A program made the position numbers and the translations under genes. 55,779 nt of DNA from Trichomonas tenax (Eukaryota; Parabasalia; Trichomonadida; Trichomonadidae): assembly GCA_023091735.1 (NCBI GenBank), contig JALKBU010000249.1, positions 1 to 55,779 of the forward strand. Reading direction: 5' to 3'. Of this stretch, positions 1-9,323 are shown piece by piece; position 1 is the stretch's first letter; each line of letters begins with the position of its first letter. The notes under the pieces were generated by a model. The model ran no database searches and had not been told where the DNA came from. It worked only from the letters and a program-made list of their open reading frames with translations.

Positions 1-96
1 TTGAGGTATGGTTTGGTTTTCATTTTCTTGATTTTTAACGATTTCCATAGACTTTTTGATGTATTTATTCATTAGCTCAGGTTGAATCGTTACCAT
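1..96 (-). CDS. 5' end of an unknown protein gene (runs off window)
   Basis: Read on the minus strand, an ATG at 94-96 opens a frame of exactly 32 codons that is still open at the window edge. The visible peptide starts MVTIQPELMNKY and is Lys/Asn/Glu-rich, with no stop in an AT-rich setting. That is the composition of real N-termini here and unlike the surrounding stop-dense spacer. Only 32 residues are visible, so no family can be assigned. It could be a chance open frame, but the charged, regular composition makes a partial gene more likely. Confidence 0.45.
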   Translation of the reverse strand, partial: MVTIQPELMNKYIKKSMEIVKNQENENQTIPQ

Positions 97-566
97 CTAT
101 ATATAGTTGCTTTTTTACTTATTAAAAAATTAAATAATAAAAAATTAACTTAGTTTTTCCTCCACTATATATATTAGTTATTGTCCCCACTATATATAGT
201 TACAAAAATTGGCATATAACCCCCATCATCTACTACTTCTTCAATAAAGATGAAAGCAATATGTAATCAAGTAGAGCATATTTTGATTGTGTAAATGTTG
301 CTTCATGAAATATCATCTTTTCTATTATCAGAAGTCAATAATTTTTTAAAAAATAAATATGGACTTGAATTGAATAGCTTAAGAGGAATTAAAACATTTC
401 TGTGAAAAATGCACGTTAGTTTTTAATGTTCACTCTTTCGACACTAGTTTTTCAATGATTTTTAGAGTTATCAATGGAAATATCCCTCTAATCAATGTCA
501 CGCTAGTGTTTTGTCGTTCAAGGATGTACAAATTCTTTAATTTTCTTGCAATGCAATCACACACAA

Positions 567-637
567 AGCATCAACGGTCAGCAAGCCAGAAATTCGAAGC
601 TGCACTTCGCGCCAGATGGTTGTTGACTGTTGATGCT
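567..637. repeat. Hairpin-forming inverted repeat
   Basis: The left arm at about 567-586 (AGCATCAACGGTCAGCAAGC) is nearly the reverse complement of the segment at about 618-637, with two mismatches over the first 18 positions and a loop of about 31 nt. The patch is richer in G+C than its surroundings. It could be a structured RNA or part of a decayed mobile element. No gene family is recognised. Confidence 0.4.
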
Positions 638-2635
638 ATCGAGGCTCGATCAGAGTTAAATTATTGGGCTTCCATTTACAAATCTACATTTTATACGACT
701 GTCTGAAGTTTCTGGGACACCAAATGAAGCGGCAACTTTGTAGAATCGTAGAAAATGCGACAAATCGAAATCTTTCACTTATCGATCTCCATTTACTGCT
801 TTAGCGGTCTAATAGCATGACAAACAGATAATCCATGAACATCGGTTTGCCATTCTATTAGATAAATGAAGCTATCTACGATCTCTAATTATCCGTTATT
901 AAATATCATCAAAAATGATCAATTTCTGATACAAATTCTCCAGATATTCACAATTCTGGAGATATTGTGCTATAAATTACTCGTTTTTGATAGTATTTTA
1001 TTTTTTTATAAAAATTATCGACTTCTGATTCTGGCAAACATGAAAATTATGTATAAGGTATAAATACATTAGATACGTAAAAATATTACTATATTACAAG
1101 ATCACATATAATTGAAAAAGCATGAATTTTGCCTAATACCTATATATAAAATTGATGTAATATGTTAGGGAGATAAGAATAATGCTATTTTCAAAGATAT
1201 TAGTATTCTTTATATATTCTAAGTTTTCATAGCGATTTTACAGCATTTTATTGATTGCTATGCAGTTGAATAAATAATCATTCATTTATGGGCTTTAAAA
1301 TCACTGAAAAATGACATAATTGCCTAAATCTGCTCTATTTTAGCATAAACATCTATATTCCAATTCATATTATTCTGATATATGCGCAACATAACAAAGT
1401 GAACTTAAATGCAGTCGTTCATATTCTTTTTTTATTAGCTTGATTATATTGAAATATAGTTTTGACGCATTTGATAGGAGTTTAACAATAAAAGTGTGTT
1501 TTTATGTATCAGATACTGTATTTCTTAATATATTGCGTTAATTTTGAAATGATCTATATTGGAAACTTAATAAAAATGGCTATTTCTTCGATGAATCAAG
1601 TCAAATTTGAATTAGTATATATAAATATGTTAATAGACCATTTTTTATTTTTTGACATTCTGACGTATTCACTTTACATTGTTAAAAAATTCTCAGAATT
1701 TGTCGGACAAGTTTTGCAATGCATATATATATATATCGGTATGGATGATAAAATAATACGCAAATATATTGAATAGATTATGCATTTATAATAGAATGCA
1801 TTACACATTGTTAATATGGATGGATATCAATCATGGGGCTTTCTCTGATGACGGTTTTACATTGAAGACGTGTTACTTTTAATCATAGCACATTATGACA
1901 TGCATTGTCTATTTGTATAAATTATTTTCATAGTATTATCATCCAACAGATGTGAATATTGAAATGTGAACTTAAACATTATTAGCAACGTTTTATCTCC
2001 CAAATCACGTATTGAATCGTCAAGAAATTCATATATATTGAATTTACTTCAACAAATCACTTTATCTAATATCAAAACTCAAGATACACAATTGATAAAC
2101 CAATATTATCTAAATTAAGAAGAATTTTGTAAATCTTAATTGCTTGAACTCACTTCTATTTTTAAAACACATTGGAAACATGTTTATATCACTGAATAAT
2201 ACATCTTACAATGCCATACACACATATATATTCACTATATAAAAAATGTTCAATTTCATTTTTAGAAAAAATACATTGCATAGCGGGAATTATCATTGAA
2301 ACTACAATCAGTGCATATGCTAAACATATTATCAAAGTATCAACAAAATATAATGCAAATATCAAATATACAATTCTATTTATATGTGAAATACCTTTGT
2401 AAAGAATATCAGCATTTGGGCTCATGGCTTTCTGATATTTGCGCACATTGCAAGCATCAGATAGTCATTATTTTCCAAAAAGTGTGTTTAAGGTTCTCTA
2501 TCGGGGACTGTGACAAAATAGAACAACGTACTTTTCTGACATGCAACTTATTTTGACATGTAAAGTCAGAATGTCAAAATACAGGAAAGTGACGTGTTTG
2601 CGGGAAAAATGGAAAAGTGTCAATAGGTTGAAATG

Positions 2636-2832
2636 GATTGAACTCAATGTTGGAAGCCAAAGAAGACTTCATTATGAGTAGTTGTGACCCCATTGTGAAG
2701 GATGACCTGGTGATCTAGCAGAGATGCATCCAGATGCCTATTCAACAGAAGCATGATTCGATGCATGGCGAGGTCGGCCTGAGACTTCCAAAGCCCTTGA
2801 GTGGCCAAGACAGGCCCTAACAAGAACCCACT
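2636..2832 (-). other. GC-rich island, possible relic of a coding element
   Basis: About 200 bp here is visibly richer in G+C than the AT-rich flanks. On the minus strand one frame stays open through the island (from about 2860 to a TGA near 2638) and reads like protein, including the stretches GLWKSQADLAMHR and LLDHQVILHNGV. It has no ATG at its upstream end, and the other strand has a stop mid-way. I recognise no family. The sharp composition change suggests a fragment of a transposable element or transferred DNA. Confidence 0.3.
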
Positions 2833-3634
2833 TATTGATTCAATTTTTAATACACATTACATTTTCACTTTTGATATTAATAAATTATTATTTTTTTTTC
2901 TATTTTTTATTTTTTCACAGATACCTTTTTCATTACAAAATTATTTTCATTTTATTACTTATTCGCACAATTATTAATATATCATTAAATTCATAATTAA
3001 TTATAAATCATGAATTAGATAATATTTTCATGTTACTTTCATTTTATATACTGATTTATATTATTTAGATTCTCAATTTGATACTTATATTCTTTGTAAA
3101 ATTCGTTTTTTACTAAATTTTTATTTTTATCTTCAAATAATTCGTTTATAATTCATATTTACTATGCAAGAAAGGATAATTTCGACCGACTTTCTCGGTT
3201 TTCTTAGGTTTGGAGTGCAACAAAAACTTGCAATGAACTACGTATATGGTCTTCATACTCAGCGTGGAGTTTCAATCTATAAATGTCAGTATTGTTTAGA
3301 CTACAAAGATATTTATAACACTTTTTATAAATGTGACAATTTGCCCCACAAAAAGTGATAGTTTATTCATGAAAAGTAACTTTAAGGTTCTCTGCCACTT
3401 TTTGATGTTCACTTTTGTCATAGACTCTTCTCTATCGTAATAAAATCCGGACTTTTCGCGATGATAGGAAAAAATCCGGCGTGCCTCATCCAAACTCTCA
3501 ATCTCTATTAAAATTCAAGCCTCACAAAAAATAAAATACGTGAGACCGTAACAAAGTTGAAGATGAAAAGTGACAATAATGGTCAATGTGACAGATCTAT
3601 ATAAAGCAATATTAAAAAAAAGTTGTCGAGACTC

Positions 3635-3801
3635 AGTTACGCACAGAATAAATCTTTCAGCCAAACATTGTTATCTTCACTCTTTATTATCTTGTTTTTC
3701 AAGTTTTAAGTTTGATAGTTTTTCACAATAATCTACAAGTTAACATCAATCCCTAAGTTACACATAGAATTAATCTCTCAGCCATACACTCTCATCTTCA
3801 A
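3635..3801. repeat. Degenerate direct repeat, about 45 bp, period about 121 bp
   Basis: A segment beginning AGTTACGCACAGAATAAATC near 3635 recurs near 3756 as AGTTACACATAGAATTAATC. Both copies continue through a TCAGCCA..ATCTTCA stretch. The copies differ at several positions, so this is an old local duplication with no coding content. Confidence 0.45.
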
Positions 3802-4346
3802 GTTCTTTACTTGATATTTGCATTTATAAAATGATATGAAATCGAAAATGAATTCAAATTTCAGAGTTTTAAGGACAAATTAAAAAGCTTATAATATGTA
3901 CATTTAATGATAGTTTTTCAAAAACCGACATCTTCAAAATGCTTACTCATTGAATTATACTTTTCACATCATTTTTGTTTCAATAAGAATCTTGGTATAT
4001 ATTGAAGATAAATATTTGAATATAATACATAATTGAAAATATGACATTTTTTCTTTACGAATGTCAGAATCAGACTCTACGTGTCAGAACTTTAAATGTA
4101 ACTGCACTTTTGTTACACACTCTTAAATATGTCACAGTACAATAAGTGAAATAATATTATGGTATTAAACTGTAATAGTTATGATATCTCCATAAAATAT
4201 TGAAATATCAAAACAAAAATGAATATCTGTGTTAAACAGTCTGGCTACAGTGTTGTATATTTGGGGTATAACGAATAATCGTAGTTGCCATAAAGGCGGA
4301 TAAATGAGGCTTGAAAATCTCTAAAAGTGCCAAAAGCATAAAAGTG

Positions 4347-4354
4347 TCATTTCC
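4347..4354 (+). promoter_or_regulatory. Initiator-like motif before the Myb-like gene
   Basis: TCATTTCC matches the trichomonad initiator pattern TCA(+1)Y(A/T)Y. Transcription from the A at 4349 would give a 7-nt leader to the ATG at 4356. It therefore supports that ATG over the upstream in-frame TTG at 4311. Confidence 0.5.
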
Positions 4355-4355
4355 A

Positions 4356-4841
4356 ATGACCGAAATAAAAGTCAATGAAAATCCACGAAAGGTTTCTCGT
4401 TACTTTTTTACTAAAGATGATTTCAATAAAATCATTCAAATGTATGAAGATGGCGTAGCAATTCCACAAATAGCGCGACATTTTGGACCGCAATACTCTA
4501 AAAGGCATATTACAGCCAAAATAAAAGAATACAAAGATGGGATAATCAAGTATTGGACACAGGAAGAGATAGAAGCTCTCGTTGATCTCTATAACGTCCA
4601 AAAAATAACATCGCCAAGCACAATCGCTAAATATTTAACACGAAAAAGCAACTGGATGATAAGAAATAAAATAAAGTCGATGCAGCACAGTGGTGATCTC
4701 GGTTTAATAAACGGAAAACCATTAGAACACAAAAAAGAAAAAGTTATGAAAAAAGCGAGTCAAATAGCCAATCCGATTATGCTTGAACCAGAATTAAAGG
4801 TATTAAGGTATCTATCAATAGATGAGCTACTGAATCATTAA
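4356..4841 (+). CDS. Small Myb/SANT-like DNA-binding protein
   Basis: A 161-residue protein, probably nuclear and DNA-binding. Two helical repeats are visible. The first, about residues 15-60, reads FTKDDFNKIIQMYEDG then IPQIARHFGPQYSKRHITAKI. The second, about 64-112, reads KYWTQEEIEALVDLYN then STIAKYL..KSNWMIRNKIKSM. Both follow the Myb/SANT/homeodomain-like pattern with a basic third helix, and the tail is Lys-rich. The frame extends upstream to a TTG at 4311, but the first ATG is at 4356, just after an initiator-like TCATTTCC. Small two-repeat Myb proteins are a large family in trichomonads. Most canonical Trp residues are replaced, so the family call is moderate. Confidence 0.6.
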   Translation: MTEIKVNENPRKVSRYFFTKDDFNKIIQMYEDGVAIPQIARHFGPQYSKRHITAKIKEYKDGIIKYWTQEEIEALVDLYNVQKITSPSTIAKYLTRKSNWMIRNKIKSMQHSGDLGLINGKPLEHKKEKVMKKASQIANPIMLEPELKVLRYLSIDELLNH

Positions 4842-5272
4842 TGACCACGACTCAAAAAATGAGTCGTTTTATTTTCCAAAAGTCTGCAATCTTTTCTGCT
4901 GTCACTCATTTTAGTCGATTTTATCAAATTTTTTCAATTTTGTTTTTTATCCTCAATAAGACCTTATTTCACTTAGATCATGTAAAAATTATAGAACATT
5001 ATGATATAAATCATATTTTATGAATGATTTATTATCAAAATGTGATGATCAGCAATTATTCTTAATTAAGTAATCAGAATGCTATGTGTTAGTATTCTGA
5101 TCTTTCAAGTAACTATATCAATAATAAGGAGCTTTCTAATTTAATTTTGTTTTTTATTCATGTCAAAATATTATTTTAGTGATTTAAAATATACTCGCTA
5201 TCATTAAATAAACATACAGACAGAAGTTTATAAGTAAAAAAACACAAAATAAAATCAAAGATAAATATTTTT
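4842..5272. other. AT-rich spacer between convergent genes
   Basis: About 430 bp separate the 3' end of the Myb-like gene from the 3' end of the minus-strand VPS9-like gene. A 60-codon open frame starting at 4841 overlaps the stop of the upstream gene and has chance-like composition. I see no RNA gene or repeat. Confidence 0.5.
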
Positions 5273-6436
5273 TCATTCTTTCATTAGGTCTATAGTAGCG
5301 ATACGGAATGACTGGCATGAGTATTGAAAATGATACGGATAATCAGGATGAGTGCAGAATGTTTCAATAACTTGCATAATGTTAACAACATATGTAAAGC
5401 CACTCATGTATATGATTGACTGCAATAGTTCTATGATTTGATCAGCTGATATAAAAGCAGTAAATGGCAATCCTTGTTCGGTTCTTTCTAAATTTGCAAT
5501 AATAGCAACTAAACTTAATACTTTGCTCATATGGAAACCAATGTCAATAGGATTTGTTTCAAATAAGATGAATAATAATATTTTTTGTATTTTTTGGAGC
5601 TCGTTCTGCGTTCTTGCTGGAAATTCTCTAGATCTATCGTGTATAAATATCGCAGGATCATTGTTTTCAGACGTAATGAATTTTGGATAAGATAAATCAA
5701 ATGCAGTGCGGTAAACAGAAAAATAAACAGTTGGAAAATAATCTTCCGGTAATTCTGACATTTCCAATATTTCATTTGTTGTCTTAGATACACTGCTTAA
5801 TATAGATTGTTGATCGGTGAAATCGAAAGTATAATATTTCGATATGAATGCGCAGAACCTCTCTGATGCATCACATCTCGGATACCATAGTGTTTCACTG
5901 TCGCTTTTTTGTTGGAGAAATTTTATTAATTTTGAGATTTCATCAGAATTTGATCGAGGAACTACAAAAATGTGCGTTGACAATAGCAACGTTTTGAGTG
6001 ATCGTATTCTATTTCGTGTTCTTGCTGTCGCATCTGCAAGAATTGTTTCGATTGGAACGTCAAGAAAATTTTTACATGGTATCATCTTAATTTCACTGCC
6101 ACAATTCAAGTATGTGGAGCATATTGCTATCAAATCTGTGAGTGCTTCAATCCTTCGTTCAATTGCTTCAGTTGTTTCGTTAATAAAATCTTTTTGCAAG
6201 CGTCTTATTTCGTGTAACATAAATAATCGCTCTGGAGAGAGCTTAATATCAACTTTTTCCGGCTCTTTTACCTTTTGCTCCAATAATTTATTGCATGGAA
6301 TTAATAATTCTTTGCAATAATCAATCATTTCAACAAATAACTTACGTATTGCAGTTTGGTTTATCCTAAAAACGTTATTTGCAAAATAATTACGCATTTC
6401 TGGTGTCAGAGAATCAATATCTGGAGTTGGAAACAT
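5273..6436 (-). CDS. VPS9-domain-like protein (putative Rab5-type GEF)
   Basis: A 387-residue protein with no signal peptide or membrane segment. The last ~105 residues resemble a VPS9 domain, which activates Rab5/Rab21-type GTPases on endosomes. Visible points are a helix KIQKILLFILFETNP (about 282 on), then ISADQIIELLQSIIYMSG with the acidic residue near 332 where VPS9 domains have their conserved Asp, then a helix like the family's 'nl.yIe.F' segment, and an aromatic YPYHFQYSCQSF stretch where the conserved Tyr lies. The N-terminal half is helical and charged and matches no family I recognise. The ATG at 6434-6436 is the first in frame. The family call rests on pattern similarity at the C-terminus only. 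Confidence 0.55.
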   Translation of the reverse strand: MFPTPDIDSLTPEMRNYFANNVFRINQTAIRKLFVEMIDYCKELLIPCNKLLEQKVKEPEKVDIKLSPERLFMLHEIRRLQKDFINETTEAIERRIEALTDLIAICSTYLNCGSEIKMIPCKNFLDVPIETILADATARTRNRIRSLKTLLLSTHIFVVPRSNSDEISKLIKFLQQKSDSETLWYPRCDASERFCAFISKYYTFDFTDQQSILSSVSKTTNEILEMSELPEDYFPTVYFSVYRTAFDLSYPKFITSENNDPAIFIHDRSREFPARTQNELQKIQKILLFILFETNPIDIGFHMSKVLSLVAIIANLERTEQGLPFTAFISADQIIELLQSIIYMSGFTYVVNIMQVIETFCTHPDYPYHFQYSCQSFRIATIDLMKE

Positions 6437-6927
6437 TTTTTATTATAAGAAAATAAGGTTAATATTCGAACAGATCTTTTCAATTTAGATTTTATGCTTT
6501 ATTTTGGCAGAATTTCGTTTTTATTATTGTTTTTGGGGTATGAATTTACATGTAAATGCCATATTTCTAATCAATTTTTGTAAATTTAAATTCTCCAATT
6601 AGTTTTCAAAAATTTTGGATTTGATCAGAATTACATTATAGAATAGCTATAAAAGTGCTAAAATGAATACTTTTCATTGTTTTAGACTTAAAATAGATGG
6701 TTTTTAAAAAGATTTAATTTTTTGCCATTTTGATTTCAAAATCGGTGTGCGATCAATATTCAATGAGCTCTATTTAGTTGCATCATAAAATCTTTTTAAA
6801 CATTATTTTTTGGCAATATTTTTTAAAATGACAGACGTTTTTATTGCTATGTAGGAAAAAATCAGTCAAAAATCTTTTTAATATCAAAAATTATGATGAA
6901 ATACAAAAGAAAACATATCAATAATAA
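6437..6927. other. AT-rich spacer
   Basis: About 490 bp lie between the divergent VPS9-like gene and the S28 pseudogene. Nothing is recognisable. The missing 5' part of the S28 gene would be expected here, but no catalytic-serine motif (GGSYGG type) could be read in any frame. Confidence 0.5.
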
Positions 6928-8163
6928 TTCAAATTTTTCATTGTTAAATATTGCATCAAAAATAACCTCGATGGAACATGGGCTTCTTCAGCATTTTTGC
7001 TTGCTGATGGTGAATTCTCTGGTTACAATCACCTCGAAGCTGTTGTTATCAACTAGTGGGGCGACTGCTATTTTAACTTCTAAGACGCATATGGAACACT
7101 GGATGGCATTGCTCGTAGAAAAGATAACTCATCAAGAGAAATGGAAACAAAGCTTGGAATCGATGAATCGTTGGGCATCAAGAATCTTCCGATCGATTTC
7201 AATGTGATGTTTACTGAATCAATCAGCAGAGTCCTTAGATACACAAAGCTCACTCCTAACATGGAGTCTTTGTGCACACAGTTAAATTATGCAAACTACA
7301 CTGAAGAAGCAGATGTCATTAACTTGTTTGCTGATTATGAACCAAAGTTCCTTCCAAATGATAAGACCACCAATCTTTGGCCACATATGGCAAAGGATAC
7401 AAGCAAGACATCAAAGTATACCTCACAGAGAGCCGAGTACTATGTTAAATGCAATGAAATGAGCTCATTCCCATGTGCAGGCATCAATCCAGAATTCAGA
7501 AACTTTTACATCAACCGTGCTTCCTGGACATCCGTTTGCACTGACCTCTTCGGCATCACAAAGCTTCCAAATGCTGCTGCATTCAATAAGAAGTATGGAG
7601 GAAGATTCCCACCTGCCTGGCGTACATTCTTCAAGCATGGTTTCAACGATGCATTCTTAGAGGCGTCATGCACACTTGAAGACCTCGGCATTGAAAAACG
7701 CTCTGAGAACATAATCGGTAGTGGTTTCTCTAATGACCTCAATCCAGAGCAGCTATCAGACTCTATTCAGTTAAAGAGAGTTAGAAATACAGTCGTCAGC
7801 ACAATGATCAACTGGATTAAAGTTGATCCAACACCATTACCATCTCCAGCTCCAAAAAATCCACCACCACGCACTCCATCATCAACATCATTCCCGCAGC
7901 CAACTTCCGTGTCAACATCCGCTCCGACAACCGGCCCAACAACACAGCCAACAGTCAAGCCAGATACACCAACACCAGACTCTCAGCAGGAAGGGAAAAT
8001 ATCCACTGCTGGCAAGATCGAAATTGGTGTTTTAGCTGGTGCTGTCGTCATCCTTTCTATTGTTGACATTATCTTGTGCCACAGGATCAAGAAGAGCAAT
8101 TCTCAAAAGAATCAACTTCCAATCAACACAATCAAAACTCCACTCACATCAGGTCAGAACTAA
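6928..8163 (+). pseudogene. 5'-truncated family S28 serine peptidase pseudogene (Pro-X carboxypeptidase/DPP-II-like)
   Basis: One frame carries S28-type sequence from about 6928 to the stop at 8163, interrupted by TAG at 7054-7056 and TAA at 7081-7083. Before the stops it reads DGTWASSAFLLADGEFSGYN, the segment that follows the nucleophile in S28 enzymes. Between and after them come DCYFNF and DAYGTLDGIARRK. A 340-codon open stretch starts at ATG 7141. In that numbering, VCTDLFG (132-138) and HGFNDAF (166-172) match the family's Cys-rich and NGxxDPW segments. The usual GASHxxDL segment reads GSGFSNDL with Phe196 at the His position. A Pro/Thr-rich stalk, one membrane helix (about 293-313) and a short basic tail follow. 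The upstream GGSYGG serine region and signal peptide are absent. Confidence 0.75.
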
Positions 8164-8317
8164 AATAACTAGTATTCTTTCAATGTACATATATCTTTTA
8201 TATCTATATAAAATGATTCATTTTTTCCAATCAAGATAGAAATTAAAACAGGGGGTGATACCCAACGGTTAGAAACTTGATGTCATAAAAAGTGCCATAA
8301 CGATAAAAAGATTTTAG

Positions 8318-8677
8318 ATGAAAAATCATAAATTAAAGAGCTTTCTTTCCAATTCGTTGCATGGTGAATCGGAGCAGGCTGAGTGGCCTTCTCCTTCATT
8401 GTCTTGGCCCTCTCCTAAATTTAATAAACCAGAATGGCCAACACCAACAGAACAGTGGCCTGATCCTCCTGTTTATCCATCCAACGATACGTCTGGATTT
8501 CCTGCTTGGAAGATTGCTGTTATTACTATTGCTAGTATAGTTTTAATGTCCGCAATAATTGTTTTCATCGTGATCTTCGTTAAGAGATTCCCACATAACA
8601 AGAAATCGCGTGAATATACACAAACTAATCAATCTACGGCAACAGACACATTGTTGCAAAATGATGATGACTTATAA
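8318..8677 (+). CDS. Short Pro/Trp-rich single-pass membrane protein or orphan surface-protein tail
   Basis: A 119-codon frame with an ATG. After a polar N-terminus without a signal peptide, a Pro/Trp-rich stalk repeats WPSP, WPSP, WPTP and WPDP (about residues 23-52). Then come a strong membrane helix (about 65-89) and a charged tail ending QNDDDL. Stalk, helix and tail is the C-terminal design of large trichomonad surface proteins (GP63-like, BspA-like). The S28 relic just upstream also has a stalk, helix and tail, but its sequence differs. This may be a short real gene or the remaining 3' end of a surface gene. Confidence 0.4.
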   Translation: MKNHKLKSFLSNSLHGESEQAEWPSPSLSWPSPKFNKPEWPTPTEQWPDPPVYPSNDTSGFPAWKIAVITIASIVLMSAIIVFIVIFVKRFPHNKKSREYTQTNQSTATDTLLQNDDDL

Positions 8678-9323
8678 TTCGTTATCAATGATGGAATACA
8701 AAGAAACACTACATTTTCTTTTCTTTTTTAGAGAATCGATTTATTAGTAAAATATAGAATTGAATATTTTGATATTTTTTTAATTGATTCATTTTTATCT
8801 CTAGGCTTATAATTCCCAAAGATAGCATATGCTATATGTTAATATATCTGACGTCGAAGGGAATTATATTTTAAAAATTTCAAAATATATTGATTTGTCC
8901 GCATCTATCTATAGATTTATACATCTCAGAGATATTTTATGATATAATATAGTATATACGGCTTCAAATCAGATTATTTATTATTCAAGTTATATATTTT
9001 TAGTTGATCTGTGTTACATCATGAAGTATGACAAAAGTGGAATTTTCTAGTGTATTTCTTGCATTTTTGACCATCAATTGAAGATATATTTTGGAAATGA
9101 AAATAATGCAAATTTTACAATTTTTCCGATTGAAACATATTCTACATGAGTAGTATATTCCAAATATTCGTAAATTATGCTCCAAGCACAATGTAAAACA
9201 TAATTCCCGATAGAAAAACGTGACACAGGCGATTAATGTCAGCGTTAATTTTTGCAATAAAAAATGAATTTGGATGATAACGCTGTCCTAAAATAATTCA
9301 AATAAAAATTAAAAAAAAATAAT
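8678..9323. other. AT-rich spacer before the HECT gene
   Basis: About 645 bp with no convincing coding content. An 85-codon minus-strand frame at 9000-9257 has chance-like composition. An A-rich run directly precedes the HECT ATG. No clear initiator motif is visible there, only a weak TTCAAATAAA at 9297-9306. Confidence 0.45.

Larger units (their letters stand above)
97..4355. other. 4.3-kb AT-rich spacer, no confident gene
   Basis: This spacer is dominated by A/T runs. The short open frames in it (up to 90 codons) have low-complexity Ile/Tyr/Phe/Lys composition typical of chance ORFs in AT-rich DNA. Three items stand out and are listed separately: a hairpin near 567-637, a GC-richer island at about 2636-2832, and a degenerate direct repeat at about 3635-3680 and 3756-3801. 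The phrase TTTAAGGTTCTCT also recurs near 2487 and 3379, hinting at dispersed repeat remnants. Confidence 0.6.

Noticed and set aside
455..706. 83-codon ORF in the left spacer
   Set aside because: No domain and no initiator. The less AT-rich part is explained by the hairpin at 567-637.
3164..3358. 64-codon ORF with CQYC and YKC motifs suggestive of a zinc ribbon
   Set aside because: Too short, incomplete ligand set, no promoter motif, and in a spacer with many chance ORFs.
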